DNA from: Stenotrophomonas maltophilia
Lineage (GTDB): Bacteria > Pseudomonadota > Gammaproteobacteria > Xanthomonadales > Xanthomonadaceae
Reading direction: 5' to 3'
Length of the DNA stretch: 64,000 bases
NCBI GenBank assembly: GCA_009912235.1
Contig: WNDS01000001.1
Span: 744,001 to 808,000, forward strand
How positions within the stretch are numbered: position 1 is the first letter of the stretch; each line of letters opens with the position of its first letter. The translations under genes and the position numbers were made by a program. This document shows positions 38,646-46,326 of this stretch, piece after piece. Below the pieces are notes generated by a model. It was given only the letters and a program-made list of their open reading frames with translations. It ran no database searches and was not told where the DNA came from.

Positions 38646-38665
38646 AATCAAACAATCGTTTGATT
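38646..38665 (+). promoter_or_regulatory. PsrA-type operator
   Basis: Perfect 8-bp arms AATCAAAC and GTTTGATT around AATC, 14 bp before the start of the TetR gene. It matches the published pseudomonad PsrA motif CAAAC-N(2-4)-GTTTG, with N = 4. Overlap with the likely promoter and ribosome-binding zone suggests autorepression relieved by long-chain fatty acids/acyl-CoA. Confidence 0.75.
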
Positions 38666-38679
38666 GAGCCCTGCCGCCG

Positions 38680-39333
38680 ATGGCCAAACCCGCCCACTTC
38701 TCGACCAAGGACCGGATCCTCGGCGCCGCCGAGGAGCTGTTCGCCCTGCACGGCTTTGCCGGCACGTCCCTGCGCCAGGTCACCAGCCAGGCTGACGTCA
38801 ACATCGCGGCGGTCAACTACCACTTCGGGTCCAAGGAAAACCTGGTCAACGAGGTGTTCCGCCGCCGCATGGACGAGATGACCGGCGCGCGCCTGGCGCA
38901 GCTGGAACGCGCGCGCAGCGAGCACCCCGGGCAGCTGCGCCCGGTGCTGGCCGCCTTCGTTGAACCGGCCCTGGCCATGGCCCAGGATCGCCAGAGCGGC
39001 GGCGCCTTCGTGCGCGTGATCGCCCGCGCCTACGCCGAGAAGAACGACAACCTGCGCAAGTTCCTGTCCGACCACTACGGCCACGTGCTGCGCGCCTTCG
39101 GCAAGGCCATTGCCGAGTGCGTGCCGCAGCTGAGCAAGGAAGAGCTGTATTGGCGGCTGGACTTCCTGGCCGGCTCGCTCACCTATGCCATGGCCGATTT
39201 CGGCCTGATCAAGCGACCCGCGGGTGTCACCGAGGCAGCGTATCGTGCGCAGGCTGCCCGCGAGTTGATCCATTTCGCCGAGGCCGGGTTCCGGGCTGCC
39301 GCACGCAGCGCCACCCCGCCCTCCTCTCCCTGA
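38680..39333 (+). CDS. psrA: TetR-family fatty-acid-responsive regulator (PsrA-like)
   Basis: 217 residues. The N-terminal TetR HTH (STKDRILGAAEELFALHGFA, TSLRQVTSQADVNIAAVNYH, FGSKENLVNEVF) closely resembles pseudomonad PsrA, which represses beta-oxidation genes and is released by oleate. The C-terminal ligand domain (FVRVIARAYAEKNDNLRKFL, LYWRLDFLAGSLTYAMADFG) fits the same subgroup. It starts 14 bp after a PsrA-type palindrome and 30 bp before the fused beta-oxidation gene, so it probably represses its own operon. Confidence 0.85.
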   Translation: MAKPAHFSTKDRILGAAEELFALHGFAGTSLRQVTSQADVNIAAVNYHFGSKENLVNEVFRRRMDEMTGARLAQLERARSEHPGQLRPVLAAFVEPALAMAQDRQSGGAFVRVIARAYAEKNDNLRKFLSDHYGHVLRAFGKAIAECVPQLSKEELYWRLDFLAGSLTYAMADFGLIKRPAGVTEAAYRAQAARELIHFAEAGFRAAARSATPPSSP

Positions 39334-39363
39334 TTCCACCGGTACCAACAAAGGCCCTACACC

Positions 39364-41736
39364 ATGTCCAATTCCCTGCTAGTCCGCCGCGCCGCCGTGC
39401 TGGGTGCCGGCGTCATGGGTGCCCAGATCGCCGCCCACCTCACCAATGCCGGCGTCGACACCGTGCTGTTCGACCTGCCCGCCAAGGAAGGTCCGGCCGA
39501 CGGCATCGTGCTGAAGGCGATCGCCAACCTGGGCAAGCTGAGCCCGGCACCGCTGGCCAGCAAGTCGCTGGCTGAAGCCATCACCCCGGCCAACTACGAG
39601 CACGGCCTGGAGCAGCTGAAGGACTGCGACCTGATCATCGAGGCCATTGCCGAGCGCATGGACTGGAAGCAGGACCTGTACAAGAAGATCGCCCCGTTCG
39701 TGGCCGACCACGCGGTGCTGGTTTCCAACACCTCCGGCCTGGGCATCAACAAGCTGGCCGACGTGCTGCCCGAGCAGCTGCGCCACCGCTTCTGCGGCGT
39801 GCATTTCTTCAACCCGCCGCGCTACATGCACCTGGCCGAGCTGATCCCGGCCACCACCACCGATGCCGCCGTGCTGGAAGGCCTGGAAGCATTCCTGGTC
39901 ACCACCCTGGGCAAGGGCGTGGTGTACGCCAAGGACACCCCGAACTTCATCGGCAACCGCATCGGCGTGTTCTCGATCCTGTCCACCATCCACCACACCC
40001 AGGAATTCGGCCTGGGCTTCGATGAAGTGGACGGCCTGACCGGCCCGCTGGTCGGCCGCCCGAAGTCGGCCACCTACCGCACCTCCGACGTGGTCGGCCT
40101 GGACACCATGGCCCACGTCATCAAGACCATGGGCGACACCCTGCCGAACGACCCGTGGCATGAGTTCTTCAAGTCGCCGAAGTGGCTGGACGCGCTGATT
40201 TCCAAGGGCGCGCTGGGCCAGAAGACCGGCGCTGGCATCTTCCGCAAGGTCGGCAAGGACATCGTCGTCCTCGATCTGGAAAAGCAGGACTACCGTCCGG
40301 CTGACCGCAGCGCTGCACCGGAAGTGGTCGAGATCCTGAAGATCAAGAACCCGGCCGAGAAGTTCGCAAAGCTGCGCGAGAGCCAGCACCCGCAGGCGCA
40401 GTTCCTGTGGGCGACCTTCCGCGACCTGTTCCACTACAGCGCCTACCACCTGGCCGACATCGCCGAGACCGCGCGCGACGTCGACCTGGCCATCCGCTGG
40501 GGCTACGGCTGGTCGCTGGGCCCGTTCGAGACCTGGGAGGCCGCCGGCTGGAAGCAGTTGGCGCAGTGGATCGCCGATGACATCGTGGCCGGCAAGAGCA
40601 TGAGCAACGCCCCGCTGCCGGACTGGGTGTTCGATGGCCGTGACGGCGTGCACGCCGCCGAAGGCAGCTACAGCCCGTCGCGCAACGCCAAGCTGCCGCG
40701 CTCGTCGCTGCCGGTGTACCAGCGCCAGCGCTTCCCGGATCCGCTGCTGGGCGAGAAGTTCGCGCCGGGCGAGACCGTGTTCGAGAACGACGGCCTGCGC
40801 ATGTGGCACGACGGCGACGGCATTGCCGTGGTCAGCTTCAAGACCAAGATGAACACCGTGTCCGACCAGGTGCTGGATGGCCTGCAGGAATGCGTCAGCC
40901 GCGCCGAGAAGGATTTCCAGGGCCTGGTGATCTGGCAGCAGAAGGAACCCTTCTCCGCCGGTGCCGACCTGGCCGGCGCGCTCGGCCTGCTGCAGGCCGG
41001 CAAGGTCGACCAGTTCGAAGAAATGGTGGCCAACTTCCAGCGCACCAGCCAGCGCATCAAGTACTCGCTGGTGCCGGTGGTTGCCGCCGTGCGCGGCCTG
41101 GCCCTGGGCGGCGGCTGCGAGTTCCAGATGCACAGCGCCAAGACCGTGGCCTTCCTGGAAAGCTACATCGGCCTGGTCGAGGCCGGCGTCGGCCTGCTGC
41201 CGGCCGGTGGTGGCCTGAAGGAACTGGCCGTGCGTGCCTCGCAGGCGGCCGGCCCGGGCGGTGATGTGTTCGCCGAACTGAAGAAGACTTTCGAGACCGT
41301 GGCGATGGCCAAGGTGTCCAACTCGGCGGTCAACGCCCAGGAACTGAGCCTGCTGCGCAGCACCGACAAGGTGGTGTTCAACAGCTACGAGGCGCTGTAC
41401 ATCGCCAAGGCCGAAGCGCGTGCACTGGCCGAAGCCGGCTACCGTCCGCCACTGCCGGCACGCCGCATCCAGGTGGCCGGTGACGTGGGCATCGCCACCT
41501 TCAAGATGATGCTGGTCAACATGCTGGAAGGCCGTTTCATCAGCCCCTACGGCTACGAGATCGCCGAGCGCATCGCCACCGTGCTGTGCGGCGGCAAGGT
41601 CGACCGCGGCACCCTGGTGGACGAAGAGTGGCTGCTGACTCTGGAGCGCAAGCACTTCGTCGAACTGGCCCAGCAGGAAAAGACCCAGGCCCGCATCGCG
41701 CACATGCTGAAGACCGGCAAGCCGCTGCGGAACTGA
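39364..41736 (+). CDS. 3-hydroxyacyl-CoA dehydrogenase/enoyl-CoA hydratase fusion (FadN-type order)
   Basis: 790 residues. The NAD-binding dehydrogenase comes first (AAVLGAGVMGAQIAAHLTNA; HFFNPPRYMHLAEL; second domain around SATYRTSDVVGLDTMAHVI). The crotonase/enoyl-CoA hydratase domain follows from about residue 490 (QKEPFSAGADLAGALGLLQA, GLALGGGCEFQMHSAKTVAF). This domain order and length match B. subtilis FadN rather than E. coli FadB, where hydratase precedes dehydrogenase. Both activities of the middle of beta-oxidation are provided. The thiolase gene follows after 98 bp containing two hairpins. Confidence 0.92.
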   Translation: MSNSLLVRRAAVLGAGVMGAQIAAHLTNAGVDTVLFDLPAKEGPADGIVLKAIANLGKLSPAPLASKSLAEAITPANYEHGLEQLKDCDLIIEAIAERMDWKQDLYKKIAPFVADHAVLVSNTSGLGINKLADVLPEQLRHRFCGVHFFNPPRYMHLAELIPATTTDAAVLEGLEAFLVTTLGKGVVYAKDTPNFIGNRIGVFSILSTIHHTQEFGLGFDEVDGLTGPLVGRPKSATYRTSDVVGLDTMAHVIKTMGDTLPNDPWHEFFKSPKWLDALISKGALGQKTGAGIFRKVGKDIVVLDLEKQDYRPADRSAAPEVVEILKIKNPAEKFAKLRESQHPQAQFLWATFRDLFHYSAYHLADIAETARDVDLAIRWGYGWSLGPFETWEAAGWKQLAQWIADDIVAGKSMSNAPLPDWVFDGRDGVHAAEGSYSPSRNAKLPRSSLPVYQRQRFPDPLLGEKFAPGETVFENDGLRMWHDGDGIAVVSFKTKMNTVSDQVLDGLQECVSRAEKDFQGLVIWQQKEPFSAGADLAGALGLLQAGKVDQFEEMVANFQRTSQRIKYSLVPVVAAVRGLALGGGCEFQMHSAKTVAFLESYIGLVEAGVGLLPAGGGLKELAVRASQAAGPGGDVFAELKKTFETVAMAKVSNSAVNAQELSLLRSTDKVVFNSYEALYIAKAEARALAEAGYRPPLPARRIQVAGDVGIATFKMMLVNMLEGRFISPYGYEIAERIATVLCGGKVDRGTLVDEEWLLTLERKHFVELAQQEKTQARIAHMLKTGKPLRN

Positions 41737-41744
41737 TTGATGGC

Positions 41745-41806
41745 GGATGCCGGCCACGGCCGGCATCCCTCTGCCTCTGGTAGGTGCCCACCTTGGTGGG
41801 CACACC
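41745..41806. repeat. two hairpins between the fused gene and fadA
   Basis: GGATGCCGGCC, AC, GGCCGGCATCC (41745-41768) and GGTAGGTGCCCACC, TT, GGTGGGCACACC (41779-41806). The second carries the GTAG tetranucleotide of the REP-like family. Inside an operon such structures can stabilise the upstream message. Confidence 0.75.
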
Positions 41807-41834
41807 GGCAAAACCTATTCAAGAGATCACTGCA

Positions 41835-43043
41835 ATGACCAAGCAAATCCAGGACGCCTACATCGTCGCCGCCACCCGTACCCCGGTTGGCAAGGCGCCC
41901 AAGGGCATGTTCCGCAACACCCGCCCCGACGACATGCTGGCGCACGTGCTGCGCAGCGTCGTCACCCAGGCCCCGGGCGTGGACGTCAACCGCATCGATG
42001 ACGCGATCATCGGCTGCGCGATGCCCGAAGCCGAGCAGGGCATGAACGTGGCGCGCATCGGCGTGCTGCTGGCTGGCCTGCCCAACACCATCGCCGCGCA
42101 GACCGTGAACCGCTTCTGCTCCTCCGGCCTGCAGGCCGTGGCGCAGGCCGCCGACGCGATCCGCCTGGGCAACGCCGATCTGATGCTGGCCGGCAGCACC
42201 GAGTCGATGTCGATGGTGCCGATGATGGGCAACAAGATCGCCATGACCCCGAGCGTGTTCGACAACGACCACGTCGCCATCGCCTACGGCATGGGCATCA
42301 CCGCCGAGAAGGTGGCCGAAGAGTGGAAGGTCTCGCGCGAAGAGCAGGACGCGTTCGCCCTGGCCTCGCACCAGAAGGCCATGGCCGCCATCCAGAACGG
42401 CGAGTTCAAGGACGAGATCAGCCCGTACGAGATCGTCTCGCACCTGCCGGACCTGGCCGACGGCCAGCGCATCCTCACCCGCAACAAGATCGCCGACACC
42501 GACGAAGGCCCGCGCCCGGATTCCTCAGCTGAAGGCCTGGCCAAGCTGCGCCCGGTGTTCCGCAACGGCCAGTTCGGCGGCACGGTCACTGCCGGCAACT
42601 CCTCGCAGATGAGCGACGGCGCCGGCGCGGTGCTGCTGGCCTCGGAACAGGCGATCAAGGATTACGGCCTGACCCCGCTGGCGCGTTTTGTCAGCTTCTC
42701 GGTGGCCGGCGTGCGCCCGGAAGTGATGGGCATCGGCCCGATCGCTGCCATTCCGAAGGCATTGAAGCAGGCCGGCCTGACCCAGGACCAGCTGGACTGG
42801 ATCGAGCTCAACGAAGCCTTCGCCGCGCAGTCGCTGGCGGTGATCCGCGATTGCGGCCTGGACCCGAGCAAGGTCAACCCGCTGGGCGGCGCGATCGCCC
42901 TGGGCCACCCGCTGGGTGCGACCGGCGCGATCCGTACCGCGACCCTGCTGCACGGCCTGCGCCGTCGCCAGCAGAAGTACGGCATGGTGACCATGTGCAT
43001 CGGCACCGGCATGGGCGCGGCGGGTATTTTCGAGGCGCTGTAA
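41835..43043 (+). CDS. fadA: acetyl-CoA C-acyltransferase (3-ketoacyl-CoA thiolase)
   Basis: 402 residues from ATG 41835 (MTKQIQDAYIVAATRTPVGK). Thiolase with the acyl-accepting Cys in NRFCSSGLQAVAQAADAI (about residue 93), LNEAFAAQSLAVIRD, GGAIALGHPLGATGAIR (His) and the second catalytic Cys in MCIGTGMGAAGIFE. It cleaves 3-ketoacyl-CoA to acetyl-CoA and a shortened acyl-CoA, completing the cycle with the fused upstream enzyme. It has its own ribosome-binding site (AGAGATC region); terminator elements follow. Confidence 0.95.
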   Translation: MTKQIQDAYIVAATRTPVGKAPKGMFRNTRPDDMLAHVLRSVVTQAPGVDVNRIDDAIIGCAMPEAEQGMNVARIGVLLAGLPNTIAAQTVNRFCSSGLQAVAQAADAIRLGNADLMLAGSTESMSMVPMMGNKIAMTPSVFDNDHVAIAYGMGITAEKVAEEWKVSREEQDAFALASHQKAMAAIQNGEFKDEISPYEIVSHLPDLADGQRILTRNKIADTDEGPRPDSSAEGLAKLRPVFRNGQFGGTVTAGNSSQMSDGAGAVLLASEQAIKDYGLTPLARFVSFSVAGVRPEVMGIGPIAAIPKALKQAGLTQDQLDWIELNEAFAAQSLAVIRDCGLDPSKVNPLGGAIALGHPLGATGAIRTATLLHGLRRRQQKYGMVTMCIGTGMGAAGIFEAL

Positions 43044-43083
43044 GGTTCAAGGCGTTGCCGGCGGATGTGCTGGTTTGCTGTGG

Positions 43084-43191
43084 GGCACGGGTGGGTGAGA
43101 CTGCCCGGGACACGCCGTAAACCCGTCCGTGGGGGCTTGGCAGCGGTATCCATGCCGCTGACAGTCCCGGTCAGCCTCACCCACCCGTGCC
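43084..43191 (+). repeat. 108-bp structured intergenic element, copy 1
   Basis: Outer stem GGCACGGGTGGGTGAG (43084-43099) pairs perfectly with 43176-43191. A second stem CGGGAC/GTCCCG (43106-43111 with 43164-43169) and an inner hairpin CAGCGGT, ATCCAT, GCCGCTG (43141-43160) enclose an unpaired core ACACGCCGTAAACCC followed by GTCCGTGGGGGCT. The core recurs in inverted orientation at 43369-43476 with different stems. Confidence 0.85.
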
Positions 43192-43241
43192 GTCCGGCAT
43201 TCCGCGCGGCGGAGAGGTGAGCAGAGGCAAGGGCTAGAGCC

Positions 43242-43280
43242 GGGGTCAGACCCCTTTGCGCAGCAAAGGGCTCTGACCCC
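43242..43280. repeat. GGGGTC-type palindrome
   Basis: GGGGTCAGACCCC, TTTGCGCAGCAAA, GGGCTCTGACCCC. Located between the two 108-bp elements, immediately before the bidirectional terminator. Confidence 0.85.
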
Positions 43281-43283
43281 AAC

Positions 43284-43320
43284 AAGCAAAAAAGGCAGCC
43301 ATTGGCTGCCTTTTTTGCTT
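43284..43320. terminator. bidirectional terminator between fadA and galU
   Basis: Perfect 17-bp arms AAGCAAAAAAGGCAGCC and GGCTGCCTTTTTTGCTT around ATT. Each strand reads a GC stem followed by six T, so it serves both converging transcripts. Confidence 0.95.
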
Positions 43321-43368
43321 CTGCTCTTGATTCCGCCCTACCCGTCCGCGCCCGCAGAAAACCTGACA

Positions 43369-43476
43369 GGGTGGGCTGGGTGGGCCTTTGCAGGACCGTT
43401 GGCGCCATGGATGGCGCCAACGAGCCCCCATGGATGGGTTTACGGCGTGTCCTGCAAAGGCACACCCAGCCCACCC
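43369..43476 (-). repeat. 108-bp structured intergenic element, copy 2 (inverted)
   Basis: Outer stem GGGTGGGCTGGGTG pairs with 43463-43476. The second stem CTTTGCAGGA/TCCTGCAAAG (43386-43395 with 43450-43459) and the inner hairpin GTTGGCGCC, ATGGAT, GGCGCCAAC (43398-43421) follow. Read on the minus strand it contains the core ACACGCCGTAAACCC and CATGGGGGCT of copy 1 and the same ATCCAT loop. Total length is again exactly 108 bp. Confidence 0.85.
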
Positions 43477-43522
43477 ATCACGTATCAATCAAGGCGCCGC
43501 GAACGGAACGCTTGAAAAAACC

Positions 43523-44401
43523 TTACTCCGCCAACATCGCGGCCAGCTTCTCGCGCGCCGGGCCGGCCAGCTTCGGGTTGTCCAGTGCAAAGCGGATCGT
43601 CGCCTCGACCAGACCCAGGTGGGTACCGCAGTCGAAACGGGTGCCCTCGAAGCGGTACGCATCCACTTCCTCGGTCGTCAGCAGCGCCGCGATCGCATCG
43701 GTCAGCTGGATCTCGCCGCCGGCACCGGTGCCGGTGCTTTCCAGCAGATCGAAGATCTTCGGGCTCAGTACGTAACGGCCGACCACCGCCAGATCGCTCG
43801 GCGCGTCTTCCGGCTTCGGCTTCTCCACGATCTGCGACACACGGCCCTTGCGACCATCGAAGGCCTCGGTGGCCACGATGCCGTAGCTGGCGGTCTTCTC
43901 GTGCGGCACGTCTTCCACTGCGATCACGCTGGCACCGCTGGCCTCGTTGAGGTCGGCCATCTGCTTCAGCGCACCGTCGCCACGGTTCCAGATCAGATCG
44001 TCCGGCAGCAGTACCGCGAACGGCTCGTCGCCCACCACGGCCTTGGCGCACAGCACCGCATGGCCCAGGCCCAGTGCTTCGGCCTGGGTAACGAACACCG
44101 CGCGCACGCCCTTGGGCAGCACGTGGCGGATCAGTTCCAGCTGTTCGTTCTTGCCGGCACGCTCAAGCTTCTGTTCCAGCTCGTAGGCCTTGTCGAAGTA
44201 ATCCGCCACCGCGTGCTTGTAGCGGTTGGTGATGAAGATCAGCGTGTCGCAGCCCGCCTCGATCGCTTCGTCAACCGCGTACTGGATCAGGGGACGATCG
44301 ATGATCGGCAGCATTTCCTTCGGCACCGTCTTGGTTGCCGGCAGGAAACGCGTGCCAAGACCTGCCACCGGGAAGACTGCCTTGCGGATTCGCTTGCTCA
44401 T
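43523..44401 (-). CDS. galU: UTP-glucose-1-phosphate uridylyltransferase
   Basis: 292 residues. Makes UDP-glucose for LPS and exopolysaccharide. Nucleotidyltransferase N-terminus RIRKAVFPVAGLGTRFLPAT, KTVPKEMLPIIDRP and sugar-binding FAVLLPDDLIW are all as in GalU. Its start overlaps the end of the WbpM-like gene by 4 bp (44398-44401), so galU is the last gene of an envelope-polysaccharide operon. Confidence 0.95.
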   Translation of the reverse strand: MSKRIRKAVFPVAGLGTRFLPATKTVPKEMLPIIDRPLIQYAVDEAIEAGCDTLIFITNRYKHAVADYFDKAYELEQKLERAGKNEQLELIRHVLPKGVRAVFVTQAEALGLGHAVLCAKAVVGDEPFAVLLPDDLIWNRGDGALKQMADLNEASGASVIAVEDVPHEKTASYGIVATEAFDGRKGRVSQIVEKPKPEDAPSDLAVVGRYVLSPKIFDLLESTGTGAGGEIQLTDAIAALLTTEEVDAYRFEGTRFDCGTHLGLVEATIRFALDNPKLAGPAREKLAAMLAE

Positions 44402-46311
44402 TGGTGCCTGTTGGCTTCGCGTGTCGGAAAGGGAACAACTTTAGCGGACGCCATGTGAGATTCCTGTTCGATGGGAGAGAACTCCGGCATCGTGGCGAAC
44501 AGCACCTCGCGGATGGCGTCGGCATCATAGCGCGCGATCGCATCGCGCAGCTTGGGAATGCTGCCCAGCACCAGGTCGCGCGAGAAAGTACGCACGCCGG
44601 CCTCCAGGATCTTCGGGTGCGCGGTCGGGCGGTAGTCCTCGTCCGAATAGAACAGAGTCTCGTGCAGTTTCTCGCCCGGACGCAGGCCGGTGTAGATGAT
44701 CGGGATGTCCTTGTACGGCTGCTTGCCGGCCAGGCGGATCATCTGCTCGGCCAGCACCCGGATCGGCACCGGCTCGCCCATGTCCAGCGTGTAGATGGCA
44801 CCGTGCGAGGCCGATGCGGCCGCCTGCAGGATCAGCTGGCAGGCCTCGGGAATGGTCATGAAGTAGCGCGACACTTCCGGGTCGGTCACCGTCACCGGGC
44901 CGCCCTTGAGGATCTGCTCGCGGAACAGCGGCACCACGCTGCCGGCCGAGGCCAGCACGTTGCCGAAGCGCACGGTCACGAAACGGGTGTGCGCCGATTT
45001 CTGGTCCAGGCTCTGGCAGATCATCTCGGCGTAGCGCTTGCTGGCACCCAGCGCGTTGACCGGATCGACCGCCTTGTCGGTGGAGATGAACACGAAGTGC
45101 TCGACGTTGGCTTCCACGCAGGCGCGGGCCACGTTCTCGGTGGCCAGGATGTTGTTGCGCACGGCCTCGCGCAGCTGGCGCTCCAGCACCGGCACATGCT
45201 TGTAGGCGGCAGCGTGGAAGGTCGCATCGACCTGGTGCAGCGACAGCGTGTGGCGGATCACGGACGGATCGCCGCAGTCGCCCAGCACGGCCTCCACCTC
45301 GATGTCCGGGAAGCTGCGGCGCAGCTCGGCCTCGATGGTCAGCAGCAGCAGTTCGCTGATTTCCAGCAGCACGATGCGGCCGGCGCCGTGGCGGGCGCAC
45401 TGGCGGCACAGTTCCGAACCGATCGAGCCACCGGCACCGGTGACCAGCACCGTGCGGCCCCCCAGCCAGCCCCGCACCAGCGCCCAGTCCGGGGTGATCG
45501 GCTTGCGGCCCAGCAGATCCTCGATCGCCACTTCCTTCAGCTGGCCCGGCAGCGAATAGCCCTGCAGGATGTCGCTCAGGCGCGGCACGGTACGGAACGG
45601 AATGCCGGTGCTTTCGCAGATGGCGACCACCCGCTGCATGCCCACCGAATCCAGCGAGGGAATGGCGATGACCAGCAGCTTGGCCGCGGTCTCGCGGGCC
45701 ACGGCCGGGGCATCGTCCAGGGTGCCCAGCACCGGCACGCCCTGCAGGCGGGTACCGCGCAGGTGCAGGGAATCGTCCAGCAGGCCGACCGGCTCGAAGT
45801 TGCCCGAGCGGCGCAGGTCGCGCAGCAGCGTCTCAGCGGCCTGGCCAGCACCCAGGATCAGTACCCGGCGCGCGGTCGAATCGGACTGCAGCGACTGGTA
45901 GTCCTTCCACGCGCGGTACAGCAGGCGCGGTGCGCCGAGCAGGGCCGACAGCGCGAACGGGTAGATCACCAGCACCGACAGCGGCACGCCGTCGAAGCGC
46001 TTCCACGCCAGCACCAGCACGATGCCGATCATGCCGATGAAGCTGGCCTTGAAGATGTTCAGCAGGTCGCTGACGCTGGCAAAGCGCCACAGCCCCCGGT
46101 ACAGCCCTACCCGCCAGAACACCAGGCCCTGCAGCAGCAGCACCAGCCCGGTATCGACGTTCCACAGGGGCAGGTCGGGCGCGTTGGGCAGGATGGAATA
46201 ACGGCCAGCGTGCAGCAGCTGCCAGCAGGCCCAGACCATGAACAGGTCGTGGGCGACGATGGCGGCTCTCGGCATGGCACCGAGGATACGGTCCCGCAAG
46301 GGTGACGACAT
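44398..46311 (-). CDS. WbpM/CapD-like nucleoside-diphosphate-sugar 4,6-dehydratase
   Basis: 637 residues. The N-terminus has four TM helices (about residues 15-125), followed by a Rossmann domain (VLILGAGQAAETLLRDLRRS, about 145-260). The C-terminal extended-SDR catalytic domain follows (VLVTGAGGSIGSELCRQCAR, about 295; VFISTDKAVDPVNALGASKR, about 440; YTGLRPGEKLHETL). It should make UDP-4-keto-6-deoxy-HexNAc for O-antigen or related glycans. WbpM homologues replace the SDR Tyr by Met (MGATK); here the same position is Leu (LGASK), so activity should be tested. Coupled to galU downstream. Confidence 0.88.
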   Translation of the reverse strand: MSSPLRDRILGAMPRAAIVAHDLFMVWACWQLLHAGRYSILPNAPDLPLWNVDTGLVLLLQGLVFWRVGLYRGLWRFASVSDLLNIFKASFIGMIGIVLVLAWKRFDGVPLSVLVIYPFALSALLGAPRLLYRAWKDYQSLQSDSTARRVLILGAGQAAETLLRDLRRSGNFEPVGLLDDSLHLRGTRLQGVPVLGTLDDAPAVARETAAKLLVIAIPSLDSVGMQRVVAICESTGIPFRTVPRLSDILQGYSLPGQLKEVAIEDLLGRKPITPDWALVRGWLGGRTVLVTGAGGSIGSELCRQCARHGAGRIVLLEISELLLLTIEAELRRSFPDIEVEAVLGDCGDPSVIRHTLSLHQVDATFHAAAYKHVPVLERQLREAVRNNILATENVARACVEANVEHFVFISTDKAVDPVNALGASKRYAEMICQSLDQKSAHTRFVTVRFGNVLASAGSVVPLFREQILKGGPVTVTDPEVSRYFMTIPEACQLILQAAASASHGAIYTLDMGEPVPIRVLAEQMIRLAGKQPYKDIPIIYTGLRPGEKLHETLFYSDEDYRPTAHPKILEAGVRTFSRDLVLGSIPKLRDAIARYDADAIREVLFATMPEFSPIEQESHMASAKVVPFPTREANRHQ

Positions 46312-46326
46312 AAGAAGTTCTGTTCC

